Positions 13,717-30,300 of a stretch of 64,000 bases of DNA are shown one piece after another (positions within the stretch are counted from its first letter, which is position 1; the number at the start of each line of letters is the position of its first letter). The stretch comes from Osedax frankpressi (Eukaryota > Annelida > Polychaeta > Sabellida > Siboglinidae): NCBI GenBank assembly GCA_964035775.1, contig OZ038316.1:11011190-11075189 (forward strand). The letters run 5' to 3'. Made by a program: the position numbers and the translations under genes. A model generated the notes under the pieces. That model saw nothing but the letters and a program-made list of their open reading frames with translations. It did not search any database and had not been told where the DNA came from.

Positions 13717-16700
13717 CATAAATCTTATTATAACAGAAATCTTATTATAACAGAAACCTTATAATAACAGAAACCTTATTATAAATGAAACCTTATTAAT
13801 AACAGAAATCTTATTATAACAGAAATCTTATTATAACAGAAACCTTATTAACGACAGAAATCTTATTATAACAGAAACCTTATTATAACAGAAACCTTAT
13901 TATAACAGAAACCTTATTATAACAGAAACCTTATTAATAACAGAAATCTTATTATAACAGAAATCTTATTATAACAGAAACCTTATTATAACAGAAACCT
14001 TATTAATAACAGAAATCTTATTATAACAGAAATCTTATTATAACAGAAATCTTATTATAACAGAAACCTTATTAATAACAGAAATCTTATTATAACAGAA
14101 ATCTTATTATAACAGAAACCTTATTATAACAGAAACCTTATTATAACAGAAAACTTATTAATAACAGAAATCTTATTATAACAGAAATCTTATTATAACA
14201 GAAACCTTATTAACGACAGAAATCTTATTATAACAGAAACCTTATTATAACAGAAACCTTATTAACGACAGAAATCTTATTATAATAGAAACCTTATTAT
14301 AACAGAAATCTTATTATAACAGAAACCTTATTATAACAGAAACCTTATTAATAACAGAAATCTTATTATAACAGAAATCTTATTATAACAGAATTCTTAT
14401 TATAACAGAAACCTTATTAATAACAGAAATCTTATTATAACAGAAATCTTATTACAACAGAAATCTTATTATAACAGAAACCTTATTAATAACAGAAATC
14501 TTATTATAACAGAAATCTTATTATAACAGAAACCTTATTATAACAGAAACCTTATTATAACAGAAACCTTATTAATAACAGAAATCTTATTATAACAGAA
14601 ATCTTATTATAACAGAAACCTTATTAACGACAGCAATCTTATTATAACAGAAACCTTATTATAACAGAAACCTTATTAACGACAGAAATCTTATTATAAC
14701 AGAAACCTTATTATAACAGAAACCTTATTAACGACAGAAATCTTATTATAACAGAAACCTTATTATAACAGAAACCATATTATAACAGAAATCTTATTAT
14801 AACAGAAACCTTATTATAACAGAAACCTTATTAACGACAGAAACCTTATTATAACAGAAATCTTATTATAACAGAAACCTTATTATAACAGAAACCTTAT
14901 TAACGACAGAAATCTTATTATAACAGAAACCTTATTAACGACAGAAATCTTATTATAACAGAAACCTTATTATAACAGAAACCTTATTAACGACAGAAAT
15001 CTTATTATAACAGAAATCTTATTATAACAGAAACCTTATTATAACAGAAACCTTATTAACGACAGAAACCTTATTAACGACAGAAATCTTATTATAACAG
15101 AAACCTTATTAACGACAGAAATCTTATTATAACAGAAACCTTATTATAACAGAAACCTTATTAACGACAGAAATCTTATTATAACAGAAATCTTATTATA
15201 ACAGAAACCTTATTAATAACAGAAATCTTATTATAACAGAAATCTTATTATAACAGAAACCTTATTATAACAGAAACCTTATTATAAATGAAACCTTATT
15301 AATAACAGAAATCTTATTATAACAGAAATCTTATTATAACAGAAACCTTATTAACGACAGAAATCTTATTATAACAGAAACCTTATTATAACAGAAACCT
15401 TATTATAACAGAAATCTTATTATAACAGAAACCTTATTATAACAGAAACCTTATTAACGACAGAAACCTTATTATAACAGAAATCTTATTATAACAGAAA
15501 CCTTATTATAACAGAAACCTTATTAACGACAGAAATCTTATTATAACAGAAACCTTATTAACGACAGAAATCTTATTATAACAGAAACCTTATTATAACA
15601 GAAACCTTATTAACGACAGAAATCTTATTATAACAGAAATCTTATTATAACAGAAACCTTATTATAACAGAAACCTTATTAACGACAGAAACCTTATTAT
15701 AACAGAAACCTTATTAACGACAGAAATCTTATTATAACAGAAACCTTATTATAACAGAAACCTTATTAACGACAGAAATCTTATTATAACAGAAACCTTA
15801 TTATAACAGAAACCTTATTATAACAGAAATCTTATTATAACAGAAACCTTATTATAACAGAAACCTTATTAACGACAGAAATCTTATTATAACAGAAACC
15901 TTATTAACGACAGAAACCTTATTATAACAGAAATCTTATTATAACAGAAACCTTATTATAACAGAAACCTTATTAACGACAGAAATCTTATTATAACAGA
16001 AACCTTATTAACGACAGAAATCTTATTATAACAGAAACCTTATTATAACAGAAACCTTATTAACGACAGAAATCTTATTATAACAGAAATCTTATTATAA
16101 CAGAAACCTTATTATAACAGAAACCTTATTAACGACAGAAACCTTATTAACGACAGAAATCTTATTATAACAGAAACCTTATTAACGACAGAAATCTTAT
16201 TATAACAGAAACCTTATTATAACAGAAACCTTATTAACGACAGAAATCTTATTATAACAGAAATCTTATTATAACAGAAACCTTATTAATAACATAAATC
16301 TTATTATAACAGAAATCTTATTATAACAGAAACCTTATAATAACAGAAACCTTATTATAAATGAAACCTTATTAATAACAGAAATCTTATTATAACAGAA
16401 ATCTTATTATAACAGAAACCTTATTAACGACAGAAATCTTATTATAACAGAAACCTTATTATAACAGAAACCTTATTATAACAGAAACCTTATTATAACA
16501 GAAACCTTATTAATAACAGAAATCTTATTATAACAGAAATCTTATTATAACAGAAACCTTATTATAACAGAAACCTTATTAATAACAGAAATCTTATTAA
16601 CGACAGAAACCTTATTAACGACAGAAATCTTATTATAACAGAAACCTTATTAACGACAGAAACCTTATTACAACAGAAATCTTATTATAACAGAAACCTT

Positions 16701-19459
16701 ATTATAACAGAAACCTTATTAACGACAGAAATCTTATTATAACAGAAATCTTATTATAACAGAAACCTTATTATAACAGAAACCTTATTAACGACAGAAA
16801 CCTTATTAACGACAGAAATCTTATTATAACAGAAACCTTATTAACGACAGAAATCTTATTATAACAGAAACCTTATTAATAACATAAATCTTATTATAAC
16901 AGAAATCTTATTATAACAGAAACCTTATAATAACAGAAACCTTATTATAAATGAAACCTTATTAATAACAGAAATCTTATTATAACAGAAATCTTATTAT
17001 AACAGAAACCTTATTAACGACAGAAATCTTATTATAACAGAAACCTTATTATAACAGAAACCTTATTATAACAGAAACCTTATTATAACAGAAACCTTAT
17101 TAATAACAGAAATCTTATTATAACAGAAATCTTATTATAACAGAAACCTTATTATAACAGAAACCTTATTAATAACAGAAATCTTATTATAACAGAAATC
17201 TTATTATAACAGAAATCTTATTATAACAGAAACCTTATTAATAACAGAAATCTTATTATAACAGAAATCTTATTATAACAGAAACCTTATTATAACAGAA
17301 ACCTTATTATAACAGAAACCTTATTAATAACAGAAATCTTATTATAACAGAAATCTTATTATAACAGAAACCTTATTAACGACAGAAATCTTATTATAAC
17401 AGAAACCTTATTATAACAGAAACCTTATTAACGACAGAAATCTTATTATAATAGAAACCTTATTATAACAGAAATCTTATTATAACAGAAACCTTATTAT
17501 AACAGAAACCTTATTAATAACAGAAATCTTATTATAACAGAAATCTTATTATAACAGAATTCTTATTATAACAGAAACCTTATTAATAACAGAAATCTTA
17601 TTATAACAGAAATCTTATTACAACAGAAATCTTATTATAACAGAAACCTTATTAATAACAGAAATCTTATTATAACAGAAATCTTATTATAACAGAAACC
17701 TTATTATAACAGAAACCTTATTATAACAGAAACCTTATTAATAACAGAAATCTTATTATAACAGAAATCTTATTATAACAGAAACCTTATTAACGACAGC
17801 AATCTTATTATAACAGAAACCTTATTATAACAGAAACCTTATTAACGACAGAAATCTTATTATAACAGAAACCTTATTATAACAGAAACCTTATTAACGA
17901 CAGAAATCTTATTATAACAGAAACCTTATTATAACAGAAACCATATTATAACAGAAATCTTATTATAACAGAAACCTTATTATAACAGAAACCTTATTAA
18001 CGACAGAAACCTTATTATAACAGAAATCTTATTATAACAGAAACCTTATTATAACAGAAACCTTATTAACGACAGAAATCTTATTATAACAGAAACCTTA
18101 TTAACGACAGAAATCTTATTATAACAGAAACCTTATTATAACAGAAACCTTATTAACGACAGAAATCTTATTATAACAGAAATCTTATTATAACAGAAAC
18201 CTTATTATAACAGAAACCTTATTAACGACAGAAACCTTATTAACGACAGAAATCTTATTATAACAGAAACCTTATTAACGACAGAAATCTTATTATAACA
18301 GAAACCTTATTATAACAGAAACCTTATTAACGACAGAAATCTTATTATAACAGAAATCTTATTATAACAGAAACCTTATTAATAACAGAAATCTTATTAT
18401 AACAGAAATCTTATTATAACAGAAACCTTATTATAACAGAAACCTTATTATAAATGAAACCTTATTAATAACAGAAATCTTATTATAACAGAAATCTTAT
18501 TATAACAGAAACCTTATTAACGACAGAAATCTTATTATAACAGAAACCTTATTATAACAGAAACCTTATTATAACAGAAATCTTATTATAACAGAAACCT
18601 TATTATAACAGAAACCTTATTAACGACAGAAACCTTATTATAACAGAAATCTTATTATAACAGAAACCTTATTATAACAGAAACCTTATTAACGACAGAA
18701 ATCTTATTATAACAGAAACCTTATTAACGACAGAAATCTTATTATAACAGAAACCTTATTATAACAGAAACCTTATTAACGACAGAAATCTTATTATAAC
18801 AGAAATCTTATTATAACAGAAACCTTATTATAACAGAAACCTTATTAACGACAGAAACCTTATTATAACAGAAACCTTATTAACGACAGAAATCTTATTA
18901 TAACAGAAACCTTATTATAACAGAAACCTTATTAACGACAGAAATCTTATTATAACAGAAACCTTATTATAACAGAAACCTTATTATAACAGAAATCTTA
19001 TTATAACAGAAACCTTATTATAACAGAAACCTTATTAACGACAGAAATCTTATTATAACAGAAACCTTATTAACGACAGAAACCTTATTATAACAGAAAT
19101 CTTATTATAACAGAAACCTTATTATAACAGAAACCTTATTAACGACAGAAATCTTATTATAACAGAAACCTTATTAACGACAGAAATCTTATTATAACAG
19201 AAACCTTATTATAACAGAAACCTTATTAACGACAGAAATCTTATTATAACAGAAATCTTATTATAACAGAAACCTTATTATAACAGAAACCTTATTAACG
19301 ACAGAAACCTTATTAACGACAGAAATCTTATTATAACAGAAACCTTATTAACGACAGAAATCTTATTATAACAGAAACCTTATTATAACAGAAACCTTAT
19401 TAACGACAGAAATCTTATTATAACAGAAATCTTATTATAACAGAAACCTTATTAATAAC
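13717..19459. repeat. Higher-order block, 2576-bp duplication with a 590-bp duplication
   Basis: The rare unit taacataaatc has its cata at 13717, 16293, 16883 and 19459, giving spacings 2576, 590 and 2576. Independent markers agree: gaattc at 14391 and 17557, and cagcaatc at 14631 and 17797, both offset 3166, which is 2576 + 590. The interior of the block therefore exists in two copies. Confidence 0.9.
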
Positions 19460-20204
19460 ATAAATCTTATTATAACAGAAATCTTATTATAACAGAAACC
19501 TTATAATAACAGAAACCTTATTATAAATGAAACCTTATTAATAACAGAAATCTTATTATAACAGAAATCTTATTATAACAGAAACCTTATTAACGACAGA
19601 AATCTTATTATAACAGAAACCTTATTATAACAGAAACCTTATTATAACAGAAACCTTATTATAACAGAAACCTTATTAATAACAGAAATCTTATTATAAC
19701 AGAAATCTTATTATAACAGAAACCTTATTATAACAGAAACCTTATTAATAACAGAAATCTTATTATAACAGAAATCTTATTATAACAGAAATCTTATTAT
19801 AACAGAAACCTTATTAATAACAGAAATCTTATTATAACAGAAATCTTATTATAACAGAAACCTTATTATAACAGAAACCTTATTATAACAGAAACCTTAT
19901 TAATAACAGAAATCTTATTATAACAGAAATCTTATTATAACAGAAACCTTATTAACGACAGAAATCTTATTATAACAGAAACCTTATTATAACAGAAACC
20001 TTATTAACGACAGAAATCTTATTATAATAGAAACCTTATTATAACAGAAATCTTATTATAACAGAAACCTTATTATAACAGAAACCTTATTAATAACAGA
20101 AATCTTATTATAACAGAAATCTTATTATAACAGAAACCTTATTATAACAGAAACCTTATTAATAACAGAAATCTTATTATAACAGAAATCTTATTATAAC
20201 AGAA

Positions 20205-23200
20205 ACCTTATTATAACAGAAACCTTATTATAACAGAAACCTTATTAATAACAGAAATCTTATTATAACAGAAATCTTATTATAACAGAAACCTTATTAT
20301 AACAGAAACCTTATTATAACAGAAATCTTATTATAACAGAAACCTTATTAATAACAGAAACCTTATTAATAACAGAAACCTTATTATAACAAAAACCTTA
20401 TTATAACAGAAACCTTATTATAACAGAAACCTTATTATAACAGAAACCTTATTAATAACAGAAATCTTATTATAACAGAAATCTTATTATAACAGAAACC
20501 TTATTATAACAGAAACCTTATTAATAACAGAAATCTTATTATAACAGAAATCTTATTATAACAGAAACCTTATTATAACAGAAAAATTATTATAACAGAA
20601 ACCTTATTAATAACAGAAATCTTATTATAACAGAAACCTTATTATAACAGAAACCTTATTATAACAGAAACCTTATTATAACAGAAATCTTATTATAACA
20701 GAAATCTTATTATAACAGAAACCTTATTATAACAGAAACTTTATTAATCACAGAAACCTTATTAATAACAGAAACCTTATTATAACAGAAACCTTATTAA
20801 TAACAGAAACCTTGTTATAACAGAAATCTTATTATTACAGAAACCTTATTAACGACAGAAATCTTATTATAACAGAAACCTTATTATAACAGAAACCTTA
20901 TTAACGACAGAAATCTTATTATAACAGAAACCTTATTATAACAGAAACCTTATTAACGACAGAAATCTTATTATAACAGAAACCTTATTAACGACAGAAA
21001 TCTTATTATAACAGAAACCTTATTATAACAGAAACCTTATTAACGACAGAAATCTTATTATAACAGAAACCTTATTATAACAGAAACCTTATTATAACAG
21101 AAATCTTATTATAACAGAAACCTTATTATAACAGAAACCTTATTAACGACAGAAATCTTATTATAACAGAAACCTTATTATAACAGAAATCTTATTATAA
21201 CAGAAACCTTATTATAACAGAAACCTTATTAACGACAGAAATCTTATTATAACAGAAATCTTATTATAACAGAAACCTTATTATAACAGAAACCTTATTA
21301 ACGACAGAAACCTTATTAACGACAGAAATCTTATTATAACAGAAACCTTATTAACGACAGAAATCTTATTATAACAGAAACCTTATTATAACAGAAACCT
21401 TATTAACGACAGAAATCTTATTATAACAGAAATCTTATTATAACAGAAACCTTATTAATAACAGAAATCTTATTATAACAGAAATCTTATTATAACAGAA
21501 ACCTTATTATAACAGAAACCTTATTAATAACAGAAATCTTATTATAACAGAAATATTATTATAACAGAAATCTTATTATAACAGAAACCTTATTATAACA
21601 GAAACCTTATTATAACAGAAACCTTATTATAACAGAAACCTTATTAATAACAGAAATCTTATTATAACAGAAATCTTATTATAACAGAAATCTTATTATA
21701 ACAGAAACCTTATTATAACAGAAACCTTATTAATAACAGAAATCTTATTATAACAGAAATATTATTATAACAGAAATCTTATTATAACAGAAACCTTATT
21801 AATAACAGAAATCTTATTATAACAGAAATCTTATTATAACAGAAACCTTATTATAACAGAAACCTTATTATAACAGAAACCTTATTAATAACAGAAATCT
21901 TATTATAACAGAAATCTTATTATAACAGAAACCTTATTAACGACAGAAATCTTATTATAACAGAAACCTTATTAACGACAGAAATCTTATTATAACAGAA
22001 ACCTTATTATAACAGAAACCTTATTATAACAGAAACCTTATTATAACAGAAACCTTATTATAACAGAAACCTTATTAATAACAGAAATCTTATTATAACA
22101 GAAATCTTATTATAACAGAAACCTTATTATAACAGAAACCTTATTAATAACAGAAATCTTATTATAACAGAAATCTTATTATAACAGAAATCTTATTATA
22201 ACAGAAACCTTATTAATAATAGAAATCTTATTATAACAGAAATCTTATTATAACAGAAACCTTATTATAACAGAAACCTTATTATAACAGAAACCTTATT
22301 AATAACAGAAATCTTATTATAACAGAAATCTTATTATAACAGAAACCTTATTAACGACAGAAATCTTATTATAACAGAAACCTTATTATAACAGAAACCT
22401 TATTAACGACAGAAATCTTATTATAATAGAAACCTTATTATAACAGAAATCTTATTATAACAGAAACCTTATTATAACAGAAACCTTATTAATAACAGAA
22501 ATCTTATTATAACAGAAATCTTATTATAACAGAAACCTTATTATAACAGAAACCTTATTAATAACAGAAATCTTATTATAACAGAAACCTTATTATAACA
22601 GAAACCTTATTATAATAGAAACCTTATTAATAACAGAAATCTTATTATAACAGAAATCTTATTATAACAGAAATCTTATTATAACAGAAATCTTATTATA
22701 ACAGAAACCTTATTATAACAGAAACCTTATTATAACAGAAATCTTATTATAACAGAAACCTTATTATAACAGAAACCTTATTAACGACAGAAATCTTATT
22801 ATAACAGAAACCTTATTATAACAGAAATCTTATTATAACAGAAATCTTATTATAACAGAAACCTTATTAATAACAGAAACCTTATTATAACAGAAACCTT
22901 ATTATAACAGAAACCTTATTAATAACAGAAACCTTATTAACGACAGAAATCTTATTATAACAGAAACCTTATTATAACAGAAACCTTATTATAACAGAAA
23001 CCTTATTAATAACAGAAATCTTATTATAACAGAAATCTTATTATAACAGAAACCTTATTATAACAGAAACCTTATTATAACAGAAATCTTATTATAACAG
23101 AAACCTTATTAATAACAGAAACCTTATTAATAACAGAAACCTTATTATAACAAAAACCTTATTATAACAGAAACCTTATTATAACAGAAACCTTATTATA

Positions 23201-23941
23201 ACAGAAACCTTATTAATAACAGAAATCTTATTATAACAGAAATCTTATTATAACAGAAACCTTATTATAACAGAAACCTTATTAATAACAGAAATCTTAT
23301 TATAACAGAAATCTTATTATAACAGAAACCTTATTATAACAGAAAAATTATTATAACAGAAACCTTATTAATAACAGAAATCTTATTATAACAGAAACCT
23401 TATTATAACAGAAACCTTATTATAACAGAAACCTTATTATAACAGAAATCTTATTATAACAGAAATCTTATTATAACAGAAACCTTATTATAACAGAAAC
23501 TTTATTAATCACAGAAACCTTATTAATAACAGAAACCTTATTATAACAGAAACCTTATTAATAACAGAAACCTTGTTATAACAGAAATCTTATTATTACA
23601 GAAACCTTATTAACGACAGAAATCTTATTATAACAGAAACCTTATTATAACAGAAACCTTATTAACGACAGAAATCTTATTATAACAGAAACCTTATTAT
23701 AACAGAAACCTTATTAACGACAGAAATCTTATTATAACAGAAACCTTATTAACGACAGAAATCTTATTATAACAGAAACCTTATTATAACAGAAACCTTA
23801 TTAACGACAGAAATCTTATTATAACAGAAACCTTATTATAACAGAAACCTTATTATAACAGAAATCTTATTATAACAGAAACCTTATTATAACAGAAACC
23901 TTATTAACGACAGAAATCTTATTATAACAGAAACCTTATTA
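20205..23941. repeat. Higher-order duplication, offset 2761 bp
   Basis: About 20205-21180 is identical by eye to 22966-23941, nearly 1 kb without a difference, including the rare units caaaaacc (20390 and 23151), gaaaaatta (20581 and 23342), gaaactttattaatcac (20735 and 23496) and ccttgttataac. Divergence begins sharply at 21181/23942. Confidence 0.9.
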
Positions 23942-26900
23942 ACGACAGAAATCTTATTATAACAGAAACCTTATTATAACAGAAACCTTATTATAACAGA
24001 AATCTTATTATAACAGAAACCTTATTATAACAGAAACCTTATTAACGACAGAAACCTTATTAACGACAGAAATCTTATTATAACAGAAACCTTATTAACG
24101 ACAGAAATCTTATTATAACAGAAACCTTATTATAACAGAAACCTTATTAACGACAGAAATCTTATTATAACAGAAATCTTATTATAACAGAAACCTTATT
24201 AATAACAGAAATCTTATTATAACAGAAATCTTATTATAACAGAAACCTTATTATAACAGAAACCTTATTATAAATGAAACCTTATTAATAACAGAAATCT
24301 TATTATAACAGAAATCTTATTATAACAGAAACCTTATTAACGACAGAAATCTTATTATAACAGAAACCTTATTATAACAGAAACCTTATTATAACAGAAA
24401 CCTTATTATAACAGAAACCTTATTAATAACAGAAATCTTATTATAATAGAAATCTTATTATAACAGAAATCTTATTATAACAGAAACCTTATTATAACAG
24501 AAACCTTATTAATAACAGAAATCTTATTATAACAGAAATCTTATTATAACAGAAATCTTATTATAACAGAAACCTTATTAATAACAGAAATCTTATTATA
24601 ACAGAAATCTTATTATAACAGAAACCTTATTATAACAGAAACCTTATTATAACAGAAACCTTATTAATAACAGAAATCTTATTATAACAGAAATCTTATT
24701 ATAACAGAAACCTTATTAACGACAGAAATCTTATTATAACAGAAACCTTATTAACGACAGAAATCTTATTATAACAGAAACCTTATTATAACAGAAACCT
24801 TATTATAACAGAAACCTTATTATAACAGAAACCTTATTATAACAGAAACCTTATTAATAACAGAAATCTTATTATAACAGAAATCTTATTATAACAGAAA
24901 CCTTATTATAACAGAAACCTTATTAATAACAGAAATCTTATTATAACAGAAATCTTATTATAACAGAAATCTTATTATAACAGAAACCTTATTAATAATA
25001 GAAATCTTATTATAACAGAAATCTTATTATAACAGAAACCTTATTATAACAGAAACCTTATTATAACAGAAACCTTATTAATAACAGAAATCTTATTATA
25101 ACAGAAATCTTATTATAACAGAAACCTTATTAACGACAGAAATCTTATTATAACAGAAACCTTATTATAACAGAAACCTTATTAACGACAGAAATCTTAT
25201 TATAATAGAAACCTTATTATAACAGAAATCTTATTATAACAGAAACCTTATTATAACAGAAACCTTATTAATAACAGAAATCTTATTATAACAGAAATCT
25301 TATTATAACAGAAACCTTATTATAACAGAAACCTTATTAATAACAGAAATCTTATTATAACAGAAACCTTATTATAACAGAAACCTTATTATAAAAGAAA
25401 CCTTATTAATAACAGAAATCTTATTATAACAGAAATCTTATTATAACAGAAATCTTATTATAACAGAAATCTTATTATAACAGAAACCTTATTATAACAG
25501 AAACCTTATTATAACAGAAATCTTATTATAACAGAAACCTTATTATAACAGAAACCTTATTAACGACAGAAATCTTATTATAACAGAAACCTTATTATAA
25601 CAGAAATCTTATTATAACAGAAATCTTATTATAACAGAAACCTTATTAATAACAGAAACCTTATTATAACAGAAACCTTATTATAACAGAAACCTTATTA
25701 ATAACAGAAACCTTATTAACGACAGAAATCTTATTATAACAGAAACCTTATTATAACAGAAATCTTATTATAACAGAAACCTTATTATAACAGAAACCTT
25801 ATTATAACAGAAACCTTATTATAACAGAAACCTTATTAATAACAGAAATCTTATTATAACAGAAATCTTATTATAACAGAAACCTTATTATAACAGAAAC
25901 CTTATTAATAACAGAAATCTTATTATAACAGAAATCTTATTATAAATGAAACCTTATTAATAACAGAAATCTTATTATAACAGAAATCTTATTATAACAG
26001 AAACCTTATTAACGACAGAAATCTTATTATAACAGAAACCTTATTATAACAGAAACCTTATTATAACAGAAACCTTATTATAACAGAAACCTTATTAATA
26101 ACAGAAATCTTATTATAACAGAAATCTTATTATAACAGAAACCTTATTATAACAGAAACCTTATTAATAACAGAAATCTTATTATAACAGAAATCTTATT
26201 ATAACAGAAATCTTATTATAACAGAAACCTTATTAATAACAGAAATCTTATTATAACAGAAATCTTATTATAACAGAAACCTTATTATAACAGAAACCTT
26301 ATTATAACAGAAACCTTATTAATAACAGAAATCTTATTATAACAGAAATCTTATTATAACAGAAACCTTATTAACGACAGAAATCTTATTATAACAGAAA
26401 CCTTATTATAACAGAAACCTTATTAACGACAGAAATCTTATTATAACAGAAACCTTATTATAACAGAAACCTTATTATAACAGAAACCTTATTATAACAG
26501 AAACCTTATTAATAACAGAAATCTTATTATAACAGAAATCTTATTATAACAGAAACCTTATTATAACAGAAACCTTATTAATAACAGAAATCTTATTATA
26601 ACAGAAATCTTATTATAACAGAAATCTTATTATAACAGAAACCTTATTAATAATAGAAATCTTATTATAACAGAAATCTTATTATAACAGAAACCTTATT
26701 ATAACAGAAACCTTATTATAACAGAAACCTTATTAATAACAGAAATCTTATTATAACAGAAATCTTATTATAACAGAAACCTTATTAACGACAGAAATCT
26801 TATTATAATAGAAACCTTATTATAACAGAAATCTTATTATAACAGAAACCTTATTATAACAGAAACCTTATTAATAACAGAAATCTTATTATAACAGAAA

Positions 26901-27399
26901 TCTTATTATAACAGAAACCTTATTATAACAGAAACCTTATTAATAACAGAAATCTTATTATAACAGAAACCTTATTATAACAGAAACCTTATTATAATAG
27001 AAACCTTATTAATAACAGAAATCTTATTATAACAGAAATCTTATTATAACAGAAATCTTATTATAACAGAAATCTTATTATAACAGAAACCTTATTATAA
27101 CAGAAACCTTATTATAACAGAAATCTTATTATAACAGAAACCTTATTATAACAGAAACCTTATTAACGACAGAAATCTTATTATAACAGAAACCTTATTA
27201 TAACAGAAATCTTATTATAACAGAAATCTTATTATAACAGAAACCTTATTAATAACAGAAACCTTATTATAACAGAAACCTTATTATAACAGAAACCTTA
27301 TTAATAACAGAAACCTTATTAACGACAGAAATCTTATTATAACAGAAACCTTATTATAACAGAAACCTTATTAACGACAGAAATCTTATTATAACAGAA

Positions 27400-30300
27400 A
27401 CCTTATTATAACAGAAACCTTATTAACGACAGAAATCTTATTATAACAGAAACCTTATTAACGACAGAAATCTTATTATAACAGAAACCTTATTATAACA
27501 GAAAACTTATTATAACAGAAATCTTATTATAACAGAAACCTTATTATAACAGAAACCTTATTAACGACAGAAATCTTATTATAACAGAAACCTTATCAAC
27601 GACAGAAATCTTATTATAACAGAAACCTTATTATAACAGAAACCTTATTAACAACAGAAATCTTATTATAACAGAAATCTTATTATAACAGAAACCTTAT
27701 TATAACAGAAACCTTATTAACGACAGAAACCTTATTAACGACAGAAATCTTATTATAACAGAAACCTTATTAACGACAGAAATCGTATTATAACAGAAAC
27801 CTTATTATAACAGAAACCTTATTAACGACAGAAATCTTATTATAACAGAAATCTTATTATAACAGAAACCTTATTAATAACAGAAATCTTATTATAACAG
27901 AAATCTTATTATAACAGAAACCTTATTATAACAGAAACCTTATTATAAATGAAACCTTATTAATAACAGAAATCTTATTATAACAGAAATCTTATTATAA
28001 CAGAAACCTTATTATAACAGAAACCTTATTAACGACAGAAATCTTATTATAACAGAAACCTTATTATAACAGAAACCTTATTATAACAGAAACCTTATTA
28101 TAACAGAAACCTTATTAATAACAGAAATCTTATTATAACAGAAATCTTATTATAACAGAATTCTTATTATAACAGAAACCTTATTAATAACAGAAATCTT
28201 ATTATAACAGAAATCTTATTACAACAGAAATCTTATTATAACAGAAACCTTATTAATAACAGAAATCTTATTATAACAGAAATCTTATTATAACAGAAAC
28301 CTTATTATAACAGAAACCTTATTATAACAGAAACCTTATTAATAACAGAAATCTTATTATAACAGAAATCTTATTATAACAGAAACCTTATTAACGACAG
28401 AAATCTTATTATAACAGAAACCTTATTATAACAGAAACCTTATTAACGACAGAAATCTTATTATAACAGAAACCTTATTATAACAGAAACCTTATTAACG
28501 ACAGAAATCTTATTATAACAGAAACCTTATTATAACAGAAACCATATTATAACAGAAATCTTATTATAACAGAAACCTTATTATAACAGAAACCTTATTA
28601 ACGACAGAAACCTTATTATAACAGAAATCTTATTATAACAGAAACCTTATTATAACAGAAACCTTATTAACGACAGAAATCTTATTATAACAGAAACCTT
28701 ATTAACGACAGAAATCTTATTATAACAGAAACCTTATTATAACAGAAACCTTATTAACGACAGAAATCTTATTATAACAGAAATCTTATTATAACAGAAA
28801 CCTTATTATAACAGAAACCTTATTAACGACAGAAACCTTATTAACGACAGAAATCTTATTATAACAGAAACCTTATTAACGACAGAAATCTTATTATAAC
28901 AGAAACCTTATTATAACAGAAACCTTATTAACGACAGAAATCTTATTATAACAGAAATCTTATTATAACAGAAACCTTATTAATAACAGAAATCTTATTA
29001 TAACAGAAATCTTATTATAACAGAAACCTTATTATAACAGAAACCTTATTATAAATGAAACCTTATTAATAACAGAAATCTTATTATAACAGAAATCTTA
29101 TTATAACAGAAACCTTATTAACGACAGAAATCTTATTATAACAGAAACCTTATTATAACAGAAACCTTATTATAACAGAAATCTTATTATAACAGAAACC
29201 TTATTATAACAGAAACCTTATTAACGACAGAAACCTTATTATAACAGAAATCTTATTATAACAGAAACCTTATTATAACAGAAACCTTATTAACGACAGA
29301 AATCTTATTATAACAGAAACCTTATTAACGACAGAAATCTTATTATAACAGAAACCTTATTATAACAGAAACCTTATTAACGACAGAAATCTTATTATAA
29401 CAGAAATCTTATTATAACAGAAACCTTATTATAACAGAAACCTTATTAACGACAGAAACCTTATTAACGACAGAAATCTTATTATAACAGAAACCTTATT
29501 ATAACAGAAACCTTATTAACGACAGAAATCTTATTATAACAGAAATCTTATTATAACAGAAACCTTATTAATAACAGAAATCTTATTATAACAGAAATCT
29601 TATTATAACAGAAACCTTATTATAACAGAAACCTTATTATAAATGAAACCTTATTAATAACAGAAATCTTATTATAACAGAAACCTTATTAACGACAGAA
29701 ATCTTATTATAACAGAAACCTTATTATAACAGAAACCTTATTATAACAGAAACCTTATTAATAACAGAAATCTTATTATAACAGAAATCTTATTATAACA
29801 GAAACCTTATTATAACAGAAAAATTATTATAACAGAAACCTTATTAATAACAGAAATCTTATTATAACAGAAACCTTATTATAACAGAAACCTTATTATA
29901 ACAGAAACCTTATTATAACAGAAATCTTATTATAAATGAAACCTTATTAATAACAGAAATCTTATTATAACAGAAATCTTATTATAACAGAAACCTTATT
30001 AACGACAGAAATCTTATTATAACAGAAACCTTATTATAACAGAAACCTTATTATAACAGAAACCTTATTATAACAGAAACCTTATTAATAACAGAAATCT
30101 TATTATAACAGAAATCTTATTATAACAGAAACCTTATTATAACAGAAACCTTATTAATAACAGAAATCTTATTATAACAGAAATCTTATTATAACAGAAA
30201 TCTTATTATAACAGAAACCTTATTAATAACAGAAATCTTATTATAACAGAAATCTTATTATAACAGAAACCTTATTATAACAGAAACCTTATTATAACAG

